Notes: a model not told the origin generated them from the sequence alone. A stretch of 64,000 nucleotides of DNA from Rothia gullae (GCF_024294905.1 NZ_JANCOC010000003.1:114204-178203); one strand, 5' to 3'; positions 33,719 to 42,238 are shown, numbered from the stretch's first letter. Numbers and translations: made by a program.

Positions 33719-35278
33719 ATGCACCAACTACTCCTCACCGCGAGCACTGGTGGCGTAGAGCTGGACTTCCCGGCTTGGCTCCGAATTACGCACTTCATCA
33801 ACTTCATTATGATGGGCTTCCTGATTCGTTCAGGTTGGGAAGTCCTCGCCTCTCACCCCCGCCTGTACTGGAACAACCACTGTACCCCAGGTTCCGAGTG
33901 GCTCAAGTTCACCAAGGACAAGGTCTCTACCACCCCCGGTGAATTTACGGCGCGCGATGACCAGCGCACCCTGTCTCCCCTGATTTCTCTGCCCGGTAAT
34001 GCCCAGATTGGTCTGGGTCGCGCATGGCACGCTCTGGTCACCGTCATCTGGATTGCTAACGGTCTGATTTATGTCTCCCTGCTATTCCTGACCGGTCAGT
34101 GGCGCCGCATCGTCCCGACCAGCTGGGACATCATCCCGCAGGCGTGGGAATCCATCCAGATTTACGCTGGCTTCCAGATTCCCTCGATTGAGCACTTCCA
34201 GCCGTACGACGCTCTGCAGCAGATTATGTACTTCACCGTGGTGTTCATCGTGGCACCGCTGATGATTGCAACCGGCCCGATTATGAGCCCGGCATTCTGC
34301 GGCCGCTTCCCCGGCTACGTGCGCCTCTTCCGTAACCGCCAGACCGCGCGTTCCATCCACTTCCTGGGCATGGCGTTCTACTGTGTCTTCACCGTCATTC
34401 ACGTGGCGCTGGTGTTCGTGGTTCACCCCCAGTACAACATTGCCCACATGATGCTGAACAAGCCGTATAACGAGGTGGACGCAGCACAGTTCGCTCAGGC
34501 AGTCACCATGCTCATTGGCGGCATTGTCTTCGCTGTGGCGCTGTGGCTCTTCGCTTCGTACTGGTCCCTGCGCGACCTGCGATTCACTCAGACCTTCATT
34601 TGGGGTCTGACCCAGCCGATTCGTAACGTCCTGCTGGACCGTATCACCTCCCGTCAGGTGCAGAAGAAGACCTTCACCGATGCCGATATTTCGCCCTTCC
34701 ACTGGGTCAACACTCGCCCGCCGACCGAGCGTGAAAGCACCGAGTGGAACCGCCTGAAGGAGCACGAGTTCGTTGACTACCGCCTGGAGCTGGGCGGTCT
34801 GGTGAAGGAATCCAAGTCCCTGAGTATTGACGAGCTCAAGCAGCTGGGCAAGGAAGTCAACATCACCATGCACACCTGCATGCAGGGCTGGACCGGCATC
34901 GCCAAGTGGGAGGGCGTGCGCCTGCGCGACGTTCTCGCACTGGTCGAGAAGACCGACGAGGCTCGCTACGTTATGGTGACCTCCTTCGGCCACGTGGGCC
35001 ACACCTACGACGGCCGCCCGACCGAACCCTACTACGAGTGCCTGGACATCTCCATGGCGATGGAAGATGAGACCATCCTGGCGTGGGGCATGAACGACAA
35101 GCCTCTACCCGATGTGTACGGCGGCCCGCTCCGTCTGCGTGCGGACTCCATGCACGGCTACAAGATGGTCAAGTGGGTTCAGAAGATCGAGTGGATCAAG
35201 GATTACCACGATGTTGGCGATGGCCAAGGTGGTAGCCGCGAGGACTCCGGTCTGCAGCACTTCGACGCACGCGCCTAA
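33719..35278 (+). CDS. Molybdopterin-dependent oxidoreductase fused to cytochrome b561-like domain
   Basis: A 519-residue two-part protein. The first 320 residues hold about five membrane helices with several His (ITHFINFIMM, SIHFLGMAFYC, VIHVALVFVVHPQYN) typical of the heme b subunits of thiosulfate/formate-type reductases. The C-terminal 190 residues are an Oxidored_molyb domain as in sulfite oxidase and MsrP: HTCMQGWTGIAKWEGVRLRDVL with the Cys that ligates molybdenum, then VTSFGHVGHTYDG and PLPDVYGGPLRL. It resembles MsrP and MsrQ joined in reverse order. The natural substrate is unknown. The ATG has AAGGAA upstream; the TTG start 12 codons earlier has none. It is probably expressed alone, under the structured leader. 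Confidence 0.88.
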   Translation: MHQLLLTASTGGVELDFPAWLRITHFINFIMMGFLIRSGWEVLASHPRLYWNNHCTPGSEWLKFTKDKVSTTPGEFTARDDQRTLSPLISLPGNAQIGLGRAWHALVTVIWIANGLIYVSLLFLTGQWRRIVPTSWDIIPQAWESIQIYAGFQIPSIEHFQPYDALQQIMYFTVVFIVAPLMIATGPIMSPAFCGRFPGYVRLFRNRQTARSIHFLGMAFYCVFTVIHVALVFVVHPQYNIAHMMLNKPYNEVDAAQFAQAVTMLIGGIVFAVALWLFASYWSLRDLRFTQTFIWGLTQPIRNVLLDRITSRQVQKKTFTDADISPFHWVNTRPPTERESTEWNRLKEHEFVDYRLELGGLVKESKSLSIDELKQLGKEVNITMHTCMQGWTGIAKWEGVRLRDVLALVEKTDEARYVMVTSFGHVGHTYDGRPTEPYYECLDISMAMEDETILAWGMNDKPLPDVYGGPLRLRADSMHGYKMVKWVQKIEWIKDYHDVGDGQGGSREDSGLQHFDARA

Positions 35279-35373
35279 GCACCCGCACGGAGGCACCACT
35301 GCGGCATCACTGTGGTAGAGCCTTCAGCGGCTCCGCTAGGGTAGCGCGTCGATAGAACAAGCGCATAAAGCAC

Positions 35374-35410
35374 CGAACGGTGGCGGGAAACATGAGCCCG
35401 CCACCGTTCG
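35374..35410 (+). terminator. Terminator of the molybdopterin oxidoreductase gene
   Basis: A 14-bp perfect stem (CGAACGGTGGCGGG with its complement), 9-nt loop, then CTTATCTTCT. Confidence 0.8.
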
Positions 35411-35463
35411 CTTATCTTCTCCACCGCTCTTACAGATCTGAAAAGTTTAGAAGCCAAGGGCAT

Positions 35464-35505
35464 AAAGAAACCGCCCGGGAGCCATAGCTCTCGGGCGGTT
35501 TCTTT
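35464..35505. terminator. Terminator of lutABC, bidirectional
   Basis: AAAGAAACCGCCCGGGAG pairs with CTCTCGGGCGGTTTCTTT around a 6-nt loop; the A and T ends serve both strands. It lies 26 nt beyond the lutC stop. Confidence 0.85.
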
Positions 35506-35531
35506 AGAGGTTTGCCTTCTGGCGCTTTACC

Positions 35532-36176
35532 TTAGGCGTCGTAGATGATGACGTCCAGGGTACGGGGGCCGTGCACGCCCTCCACGCGGATCAGCTCAAT
35601 ATCACTGGTTGCCGACGGACCAGAAATCATGGTCACGGGGCGGGTATAGGTGATACGCTCAATCGATTCGGGAACCAGCTCCACCACGGTGGAACGGGGC
35701 ACCACGCAGATGTGGTGGTCGGGCACCAGGCTGATGGCGCGGCGACCCTCATCGGGATTGGTGTTCAAGAAGATCGTGCCGGTCTCTGCGCAGGAGACGG
35801 TCGAACCGGTCACCACAGCGTCAACTGCGTCCAGTTCTTCCAGGCTCAGGCAGCCGGGCTTGAGGGTGCTACCGGAGTCGGTGACGCGCTTGCGGTCAGC
35901 GGTGTCAGCCGGCAGCCACTCCATGTTCAGGCCCTCGGGAACCACGTAAGTGGACTTTTCACCCAGGCGCTCTGCGATGACCTCGGAGATGTTCTCCTTG
36001 TTCGCGTGGAACACGTTTGCCTTGTAGTCAATGAGGCGGTCGACGAGCATCTCAATGGTCTGCTCTTCGTTCAGCTCGCTGACGCGGCGGTAGTTACGTA
36101 CGGGCTCGGGGGCGACGGGTGCGTCAGCCAGGGACGAGCGGATACGTGCGAGGATATCTTCCTTAGCAGAGGACAT
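35532..36176 (-). CDS. lutC: Lactate utilization protein C
   Basis: A 214-residue LUD-domain protein, third subunit of the LutABC (LldEFG) L-lactate dehydrogenase complex that oxidises lactate to pyruvate. Family parts are AEDILARIR-like N terminus, DAVVTGSTVSCAETGTIFLNT, the RRAISLVPDHHICVV stretch and the closing GPSATSDIELIRVEGVHGPR. Its ATG shares one base with the lutB stop (TAATG). The operon order lutA-lutB-lutC matches Bacillus and other actinobacteria. Confidence 0.93.
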   Translation of the reverse strand: MSSAKEDILARIRSSLADAPVAPEPVRNYRRVSELNEEQTIEMLVDRLIDYKANVFHANKENISEVIAERLGEKSTYVVPEGLNMEWLPADTADRKRVTDSGSTLKPGCLSLEELDAVDAVVTGSTVSCAETGTIFLNTNPDEGRRAISLVPDHHICVVPRSTVVELVPESIERITYTRPVTMISGPSATSDIELIRVEGVHGPRTLDVIIYDA

Positions 36177-37804
36177 TAGTTGTTCTCCTTAGCTTCACGG
36201 GCTTCCTGAGCAGCCTTAGCGTTTGCAGCCGCTTCAGCTGCCTTACCCTTGTTAGCCTCGATGAGGGCCTGAATGTCAACGCGCTCAGCGTTATCGCGTG
36301 CCGGAGCCTGATCCTTCTCCTTCTTCCACCAGTTACGGAAGGATTCCTTGGGGGGCTCGGGGATGTCACGGTAAGCGGTCCAGCCGCCGACGATACCGGG
36401 AACAGCGGTGATCCTGTGCTTGCGGCCAGTAATAAGGCGGGACATGGGCAGACCACGCTCTGCAATGGACATCATCTTGCCGGAGGTGAAGAGCTTCTTC
36501 GCGCCTAGCATCATGCCGTCCATCTGCGAGAAGGGAGCCTTCTTGTTGCCCTCGAACTCGCGGACAGCGTGCTTGGACTCGACATCCTTAGCGCGCAGGT
36601 GCACGAGGACCTCGGGGAAGTTAATCTTCACGGGGCAGACCTCGTAGCATGCGCCACAGAGGGAGGATGCGTACGGCAGGGAGTTGTTCTCTGCAGCCTC
36701 GATACCGGAGAGCTGCGGGGACAGAATCGCACCGATGGGGCCCGGGTAAGTGGAGCCGTAGGCGTGACCGCCTGCGCGCTCGTACACGGGGCACACGTTC
36801 ATGCAAGCGGAGCAACGGATACAACGCAGTGCCTGGCGACCCAGCTCATCAGCCAGAACGGCGGTACGGCCGTTGTCGATGAGGATGACGTGCAGATTCT
36901 GCGGGCCGTCACCGGGGGTTACACCGGTCCACATGGAGGTGTAGGGGTTCATGCGCTCACCGGTAGAGGAGCGGGGCAGCAGCTGCAGGAATGCCTCGTA
37001 GTCCTGGAAGGTGGGCAGAATCTTCTCAATACCCATGAAGGTAATGAGGGTGTCGGGCAGGGTCAGGCACATACGGCCGTTACCTTCGGACTCCACGATG
37101 GTCAGGGTACCGGTCTCTGCGATACCAAAGTTGGTACCGGAAACTGCAACCTTGGTGCTCAGGAATTTCTGGCGCAGGCGGTTACGGGATGCCTCTGCCA
37201 GTTCTGCCGGCTCATCGGTGATGTCCGGGTTAATCCCCTCAATTTCACGCAGGAAGATGTCGCGGATTTCGCGGCGGTTGCGGTGAATTGCGGGCACCAG
37301 AATGTGGGAGGGGCGGTCGTGGCCGAGCTGGACGATTTCTTCCGCGAGGTCGGTCTCGATAGCGTTGATGCCGTTTTCTTCGAGGAATTCGTTCAGGCCG
37401 GTCTCTGCGGTTGCCATGGACTTAATCTTGATGATTTCGTCCACGCCCTGCTCACGGATCAGGTCCAGAGCAATCTGGTTTGCCTCGGTGGCGTTGCGTG
37501 CCCAGTGCACGTGGCCGCCTGCGGCGGTGAAGTTACGCTCGAACTGTTCGAGCAGCTCGGGCAGGTTCGCCAGAACGTAGTTCTTGACGGACTCACCGGT
37601 GTTACGCAGTTCCTGCCAGTCGGGCAGTTCGCTGGTGACGTTGGCGCGCTTGTTACGGATCGCGTGGGTCACGAAGCGCAGGTTGGCGCGCAGCTGCTCG
37701 TTCTTGAGCTCTTCCTTCGCGTACTTGGGGAAGGGGGTTTCTTCGAAAATATTGCCCTCGCCGTAGTGAACGACCTTGGGCATACCAAGCTGAATAGCAG
37801 TCAT
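36176..37804 (-). CDS. lutB: Lactate utilization iron-sulfur protein B
   Basis: A 542-residue iron-sulfur subunit of the lactate-oxidising complex. The N-terminal two thirds are a LUD domain (VNE-like TEANQIALDLI, KIKSMATAETGLNEFLEENG, GTNFGIAETGTLTIVE). It is followed by two 4Fe-4S motifs, CIRCSACMNVCPVY and CGACYEVCPVKI. The C-terminal 60 residues are an Ala/Glu/Lys-rich tail, longer than usual. It follows lutA by 16 nt and overlaps lutC by one base. Confidence 0.95.
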   Translation of the reverse strand: MTAIQLGMPKVVHYGEGNIFEETPFPKYAKEELKNEQLRANLRFVTHAIRNKRANVTSELPDWQELRNTGESVKNYVLANLPELLEQFERNFTAAGGHVHWARNATEANQIALDLIREQGVDEIIKIKSMATAETGLNEFLEENGINAIETDLAEEIVQLGHDRPSHILVPAIHRNRREIRDIFLREIEGINPDITDEPAELAEASRNRLRQKFLSTKVAVSGTNFGIAETGTLTIVESEGNGRMCLTLPDTLITFMGIEKILPTFQDYEAFLQLLPRSSTGERMNPYTSMWTGVTPGDGPQNLHVILIDNGRTAVLADELGRQALRCIRCSACMNVCPVYERAGGHAYGSTYPGPIGAILSPQLSGIEAAENNSLPYASSLCGACYEVCPVKINFPEVLVHLRAKDVESKHAVREFEGNKKAPFSQMDGMMLGAKKLFTSGKMMSIAERGLPMSRLITGRKHRITAVPGIVGGWTAYRDIPEPPKESFRNWWKKEKDQAPARDNAERVDIQALIEANKGKAAEAAANAKAAQEAREAKENN

Positions 37805-37820
37805 GAGGTCTTATCTTTCC

Positions 37821-38615
37821 TTAGGCGATCGAGAGCTCAACGCGCTCAGAGGTGATCTTGAGCGGGTTTTCCTTGGTGGATGCGAGAATCTCTGCGAAGT
37901 GGATGGTCTGTACGTTCGAGCCGCGACGCATCAGCGCACCGCCGATGTTCATCAGGCAGGAGCAGTCGCCGCCGGTGCAGACGGATGCACCGGTTGCTTC
38001 AACGCTGTCTGCCTTGTCGTTGACCATTGCGCCGGAGACGTCAGCGTTCTTGAAGGAGAAGGTACCGCCGAAGCCGCAGCACTGGTCCATGCCCTCAATC
38101 TGGGTGTACTTGATACCCTCAACGGTGCGGACCAGGTCCTGCTGGCGGGTGCCCAGGCCGAGCATACGCATACCGTGGCAGGAGCTGTGATAGGTGACGT
38201 GCTCGGGGAAGTAGGAGCCGAGCTGCTCAGCGGCGTTGGTGATGCCGAGAATATCAATCAGTAGCTGGGAGAGCTCGAAGGTGCGGGAAGCAATCTGCTC
38301 TGCCTTCAGAGCCAGTGCCTCGTCGCCGCGGCTACGGGCAACCATTGCCTGCTGGTGGCGCAGGGAGCCGACGCAGGAGCCGGAGGGTGCAACAGCAACG
38401 TCCCAGTCCCAGGAGTCGAATGCTTCGACGTGGTTCTTGATGACTTCGTAGCCGTCATCGAAGTAGCCGGAGTTGACGTGCATCTGGGAGCAGCAGGTCT
38501 GGTTCGGGGGGAAGACAACCTCGTGGCCCAGGCGCTCAAGAATTTCGACGGTGGCGCGTGCTACGCGGGGGTACATGCCGTCAACAATGCACGTGGAGAA
38601 GAGTGCAATGCGCAT
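37821..38615 (-). CDS. lutA: Lactate utilization protein A
   Basis: A 264-residue protein with two CCG domains: NQTCCSQMHVNSGY and MDQCCGFGGTFSFK bind the iron-sulfur or heterodisulfide-reductase-like cluster, with further Cys in SCHGMRML and CTGGDCSCLMN. It is the first gene of lutABC. The start at 38615 (MRIALFSTC) matches the family and follows GGAAAG; the open frame extends 37 codons upstream without support. A promoter with -35 TTAAGG and -10 TATTAT lies about 285 nt upstream, leaving a long leader. Confidence 0.94.
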   Translation of the reverse strand: MRIALFSTCIVDGMYPRVARATVEILERLGHEVVFPPNQTCCSQMHVNSGYFDDGYEVIKNHVEAFDSWDWDVAVAPSGSCVGSLRHQQAMVARSRGDEALALKAEQIASRTFELSQLLIDILGITNAAEQLGSYFPEHVTYHSSCHGMRMLGLGTRQQDLVRTVEGIKYTQIEGMDQCCGFGGTFSFKNADVSGAMVNDKADSVEATGASVCTGGDCSCLMNIGGALMRRGSNVQTIHFAEILASTKENPLKITSERVELSIA

Positions 38616-38897
38616 GACTTTCCGTCCTTTCCTCTGTGTTTCAGAGTTTCTCGGTCTCACCGCCTGCGTCTGGGGCAGGCGGGGCACAGTCCGAACAAGT
38701 TCGGTCTTCCGTATACTGCGGTTCAAAGAGGTGAACCGGGGAAGCTGGGCCGGTAGGTTCCGGCTGGTGTGCGCGCCCCAAGTGGAGGTGGGATGCGGTG
38801 GGATCAGAAACCGTGGTGATGTCTTTTATCTTCCTTGTCATTTAACACCGTTGTGAGGCTTTTCTCTAGTCGAAATAGCGCATACTTTCCTTGTTAA

Positions 38898-38933
38898 ATA
38901 ATAGGTTAGGTCACCCTGACCTTAAGGTACGCT
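38898..38933. promoter_or_regulatory. Overlapping divergent promoters around an AGGTCA-type palindrome
   Basis: Leftward for lutABC: TTAAGG (38920-38925), 16 bp, TATTAT (38898-38903). Rightward: TTAGGT (38906-38911), 16 bp, TACGCT (38928-38933). Between and within them lies TTAGGTCACCCTGACCTTAA, whose core GGTCA-CCC-TGACC is a perfect palindrome. It resembles both an IdeR/DtxR iron box and a widened form of the GntR site used at lldP. Iron control would make sense because LutA and LutB carry iron-sulfur clusters. Confidence 0.5.
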
Positions 38934-38952
38934 CCCCTACCTTTCGGCACAT

Positions 38953-39138
38953 ATGACCTCGTCTAGTTTTTACCCTCGCCCCACCCCCTATGCCCCTTTA
39001 ACTATTGAACATTTATCAAACGCACATCTTCGGCAGCTAACCCCCCTAGAAATCCGCCTTTCTGAAGCATTAATGATTGTTTTGTGGGGCGAATCCTCTT
39101 TAACGCAACATTCTTTTCAAGAACGTGCCCGCAGTTGA
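38953..39138 (+). CDS. Possible small protein of 61 residues
   Basis: An ATG-started frame of 61 codons just downstream of the rightward promoter. The product has a balanced composition and a predicted helix (LEIRLSEALMIVLWGE). It matches no family I recognise. There is no ribosome site, and the predicted leader is short (about 13 nt). The DNA is more AT-rich than neighbouring genes. It may be a genuine small gene between lutA and lldP or chance. Confidence 0.3.
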   Translation: MTSSSFYPRPTPYAPLTIEHLSNAHLRQLTPLEIRLSEALMIVLWGESSLTQHSFQERARS

Positions 39139-39355
39139 AGGTTCCCTAATAGATAAAGCGGTCACTCATGCACCCAATTCTTTGCGCCCATAGAAATATC
39201 CGAGTTTCAGAAGCTGGCATTAACTGTCAGAGTCGCAATATTTCGGTAAATTCACAGGGTACAAGCCCACCAAACACCCCTTAGTCACGAAAATGAGTCA
39301 GGTCACTTTTGGTGAAACACCCCACTATCCGGTACTCTTCTAAACATGCGATCAA

Positions 39356-39366
39356 TGGTCTGACCA
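39356..39366. promoter_or_regulatory. Upstream GntR/LldR operator of lldP
   Basis: TGGTCTGACCA, a perfect palindrome with central T, matches the operator type of FadR-family GntR regulators. It lies 94 nt before the lldP start, embedded in ATGGTCTGACCACA, which recurs exactly 59 bp downstream. Confidence 0.8.
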
Positions 39367-39414
39367 CATCCCCTCATGGGAAACAACGACTCGTTCCCCC
39401 AACGGAATTATCTA

Positions 39415-39425
39415 TGGTCTGACCA
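39415..39425. promoter_or_regulatory. Downstream GntR/LldR operator of lldP
   Basis: The second exact copy of TGGTCTGACCA, 34 nt before the lldP start and just after a possible -10 (TATCTA). With the first copy it could support looping or cooperative repression by the GntR protein encoded beyond lldP. Confidence 0.8.
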
Positions 39426-39459
39426 CACACAAAACACACCCTGAACCAAAGGAGTTCCA

Positions 39460-41133
39460 GTGGAAACTTATACCGCTGTAACCAATGCAGTGGGAGGTAG
39501 CCTCGGCCTCAGCGCGCTCGTGGCAACCATTCCCCTCCTCACCTTCTTTGTGATGCTACTGGGCGTTAAGGCACGCGCTCACTGGTCCGCACTCGTGGCA
39601 CTGGCAGCATCCATCCTCGTAGCAGCGCTGGGCTTCCACATGCCCGCTGACCTCGCCGGCCTGAGCGCCGTCCGCGGCGCCATCTACGGCCTGGTCATCT
39701 GCTGGGTGATTCTGGGCGCCATCTGGTTCTACCAGATCACCGTTCTCTCCGGTCGATTCGAAGACCTGCGCCGCGTCTTCGACCGCCTCGGCGGCGGCGA
39801 CCTGCGCATCCAGGCTATCCTCATCGCATTCTGCTTCGGTGGTCTGCTCGAGGCACTGGCTGGCTTCGGCGCTCCCGTTGCAATTACCGCAACCATGATT
39901 CTGGCACTGGGCGTCAAGCCCCTCAAGGCTGCTATCACCGTTCTGCTCGCTAACACCGCACCCGTGGCATTCGGCGCGGTTGCTGTCCCGATTACCACCG
40001 CAGGTGAAGTCGGCGGCAAGGACCCACACGTTATCGCAACCATCGTTGGTCACCAGGCTCCGTTCCTGGCAATGCTCGTTCCGCTCATCCTGCTCGTCAT
40101 CCTCGACGGCATGAAGGGCCTGAAGGACGCTTGGCTGCCCGCACTGGTCATCGGCGTTTCCTTCGCTATCGCACAGTGGGTCACCGCCGCTACCCCCGCA
40201 TACAACCTGACCGACGTTGTTGCCTGCATCGTCTCCATGGGCGTTGCCGTGATCTTCCTGCAGTTCTGGAAGCCGCGCGGCGTCGCAGGCGTTCGTGAAC
40301 GCTACGGCCTGCCCGCACAGGCTGAAGAGAAGGAAGCTCTGCCCGCCGTTCGCGTCTGGATGGCACTGCTGCCCTACGTCATCGTCGTTGCAATCTTCGG
40401 TGTTGCTAACCTGCACGCTGGCCTGAAGGCATGGCTGAAGAGCTTCGTCATCAAGATTGATATCCAGGCTCTGAGCTCCCGCCTCGTCACCGCTGACGGC
40501 AAGCCCGTCAAGGACGCTGTCTACAACTTCGCGTGGATGTCCAACCCCGGCACCCTGCTGATCATCTCCGGTCTGGTTGTTGCTGTCGTCTACTTCTTCT
40601 TCAACGAGAAGGGCCGCTACGCATTCAAGTTCCCGGCAATCTTCACCGAGTTCGGTTCCGTTGTCTACCGCATGCGCTGGTCCATCCTGACCATTGCTTC
40701 GGTTCTGGCACTGGCATACGTCATGAACTTCTCCGGTCAGACCATTGCCATGGGTACCTTCCTGGCAGGCCTGGGCACCGTCTACGCGTTCCTCGCACCG
40801 GCTCTGGGCTGGATCGGTACCGCTGTGACCGGTTCGGACACCAGCGCCAACGCACTGTTCTCCAAGCTGCAGGTGTCTGCCGCTGAGAACCTGCAGCACG
40901 CAGGTATCCACGGCGCAACCCCCGAGCTCATGCTGGCTGCTAACACCACCGGTGGTGTGGTCGGTAAGATGATCTCCCCGCAGTCGCTGGCTATTGCTGC
41001 TACCTCCGTGGATATGGAAGGCAAGGAATCCGACATCCTCAAGGCTGTCCTCCCCTGGTCCTTCGCTATGCTCCTGTTCGTCTGCATCCTGGTCTTCCTG
41101 CAGACCAACGTTCTGTCCTTCATGATTCCCTAA
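39460..41133 (+). CDS. lldP: L-lactate permease (LctP family)
   Basis: A 557-residue proton-coupled lactate importer with about 13 membrane helices. Family signatures are FGGLLEALAGFGAPVAITATMI, TVLLANTAPVAFGAVAVPITT, GWIGTAVTGSDTSANALF and the C-terminal NTTGGVVGKMISPQSLAIA. The start is a GTG after AAAGGAG. Strong preference for C-ending codons suggests high expression. It lies divergent to lutABC and upstream of the gntR gene, so import, oxidation and control of lactate use are grouped. Confidence 0.95.
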   Translation: METYTAVTNAVGGSLGLSALVATIPLLTFFVMLLGVKARAHWSALVALAASILVAALGFHMPADLAGLSAVRGAIYGLVICWVILGAIWFYQITVLSGRFEDLRRVFDRLGGGDLRIQAILIAFCFGGLLEALAGFGAPVAITATMILALGVKPLKAAITVLLANTAPVAFGAVAVPITTAGEVGGKDPHVIATIVGHQAPFLAMLVPLILLVILDGMKGLKDAWLPALVIGVSFAIAQWVTAATPAYNLTDVVACIVSMGVAVIFLQFWKPRGVAGVRERYGLPAQAEEKEALPAVRVWMALLPYVIVVAIFGVANLHAGLKAWLKSFVIKIDIQALSSRLVTADGKPVKDAVYNFAWMSNPGTLLIISGLVVAVVYFFFNEKGRYAFKFPAIFTEFGSVVYRMRWSILTIASVLALAYVMNFSGQTIAMGTFLAGLGTVYAFLAPALGWIGTAVTGSDTSANALFSKLQVSAAENLQHAGIHGATPELMLAANTTGGVVGKMISPQSLAIAATSVDMEGKESDILKAVLPWSFAMLLFVCILVFLQTNVLSFMIP

Positions 41134-41158
41134 TCTGAGGCTCACCCCTTAGAAAGTT

Positions 41159-41178
41159 CTTGAGGTGAAAACCTCAAG
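41159..41178 (+). terminator. GAAA-tetraloop hairpin after lldP
   Basis: CTTGAGGT-GAAA-ACCTCAAG, a perfect 8-bp stem with a stable tetraloop. It has no T tract and probably protects the lldP 3' end rather than terminating. Confidence 0.5.
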
Positions 41179-41218
41179 GACCATAGGACATTCGCCCCGG
41201 TATTTTCCGGAGGCCACG

Positions 41219-41254
41219 GCGGGGCGGCGAACCTTCTCGGTTCCGCCGCCCCGC
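41219..41254 (+). terminator. Intrinsic terminator of lldP
   Basis: GCGGGGCGGCG pairs with CGCCGCCCCGC, extended by AACC/GGTT with one bulge, and followed by TTTTTA. Confidence 0.88.
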
Positions 41255-41259
41255 TTTTT

Positions 41260-41290
41260 ATGCCCTGACCACCCAATATGCCCTGACCAC
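41260..41290. promoter_or_regulatory. Two degenerate GntR half-operators upstream of gntR
   Basis: ATGCCCTGACCAC occurs at 41260-41272 and again at 41278-41290. Both keep the TGACCAC arm of the lldP operator (ATGGTCTGACCAC) and differ only at GT to CC in the other arm. Placed 85-115 nt before the regulator gene, they suggest weak autoregulation. Confidence 0.5.
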
Positions 41291-41374
41291 TCAACGAATA
41301 GCCCGAAATATCTCTGATTTAGCTCAAACACAGGGTATTTCTTTTCGTTATCAGCCTCGTTATCAGGAGAGACT

Positions 41375-42238
41375 ATGCCTCGTTCTCATGACGACACCCA
41401 GCCTGCTGAGGCGCCCCCTGCGGTTGACCGCCAGCCGATTCTGGCGGACCGCAGCTACAGCATCATCCTGGAGAACTTTGAGCGGCGCCTGCGCCTGGGT
41501 GAGCTGCGTGTGGGCGATAAGCTCCCCTCCGAGCGTGAGCTGGCGGCGCGGCACGGTATTTCCCGCCCTTCGGTGCGTGAGGGCCTGCGCGTTCTGAACG
41601 CGCTGGGTCTGATTCGTTCCAGTACCGGTTCGGGCCCGAAGTCGGGTGCGATTATCATTTCGGAGCCGTCGGATGCGCTCAGCTGGGCGTTGCGCATGCA
41701 TATTGCGACCCGTAGCCTGCCGGTGAAGGATGTTGTCTCAACCCGCCTGCTGTTGGAGGGCCCCGCCGCCCGTGCGGCGGCAGCGGCCCCCGACACTCCG
41801 GAGCGTGAAGCAGCGTTGGAGCGGGCACGCGTGCATCTGGCAGAGATGGATGAGCAGATCAGCGATGAGCGTTTCCATTTCTGCGATACGCGTTTTCACT
41901 ATGAGCTGTCGAAGCTTGGCGGCAATATTGTGCTTGATACGGTGATTGACTCTTTGCACATGGCGACGATGAGTTATGTGCAGGAGGCGGTTCCTTTCTT
42001 GAAGGATTGGGAGGAGGTCAAGCGCACGTTGCAGCAGCAACATTACGGCATTATTGAGGCAGTTGCCTCTCACGATGAGCAGGCAGCCTATGAGCGGGTG
42101 TGCGAGCACATTACGTGGTTTTATTCGCTGTCTGACCGTGCTGCGGAGGAGCGGGCGCGGCAGCATCCGGCGCGGGATATTCTGCACGAGGATTTGTGCC
42201 ACGAGAACGTACATGATGAAGACGTTCACGCCGGCTAG
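41375..42238 (+). CDS. FadR-family GntR regulator, probable lactate-responsive LldR
   Basis: A 287-residue transcription factor. The winged helix (LRVGDKLPSERELAARHGISRPSVREGLRVLNALGLI) is followed by an FCD ligand domain with the metal-ligand pattern FHFCDTRFHYELSKLGGN and HYGIIEAVASHDEQAAYERVCEH. The C-terminal 25 residues are rich in His and Asp/Glu (LHEDLCHENVHDEDVHAG), an uncommon tail. CAGGAGA precedes the ATG. Family knowledge and the flanking lldP make L-lactate the likely ligand and TGGTCTGACCA the likely site. Confidence 0.85.
   Translation: MPRSHDDTQPAEAPPAVDRQPILADRSYSIILENFERRLRLGELRVGDKLPSERELAARHGISRPSVREGLRVLNALGLIRSSTGSGPKSGAIIISEPSDALSWALRMHIATRSLPVKDVVSTRLLLEGPAARAAAAAPDTPEREAALERARVHLAEMDEQISDERFHFCDTRFHYELSKLGGNIVLDTVIDSLHMATMSYVQEAVPFLKDWEEVKRTLQQQHYGIIEAVASHDEQAAYERVCEHITWFYSLSDRAAEERARQHPARDILHEDLCHENVHDEDVHAG

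Larger units (their letters stand above)
38616..39459. other. 844-nt divergent control region of lutABC and lldP
   Basis: From left to right it holds the long lutA leader, overlapping divergent promoters around a palindrome (38898-38933), a possible 61-codon gene (38953-39138), about 215 nt with no recognised feature, and two identical operators (39356-39366, 39415-39425) before lldP. Confidence 0.7.

Noticed and set aside
36569..37855. 428-codon frame on the plus strand
   Set aside because: Antisense to lutB, whose iron-sulfur motifs and LUD domain are clear. High G/C third positions open the opposite strand.
39556..41145. 529-codon frame on the minus strand
   Set aside because: Antisense shadow of lldP, with Asp/Glu/Cys/Gln-rich composition and no membrane helices or domain.
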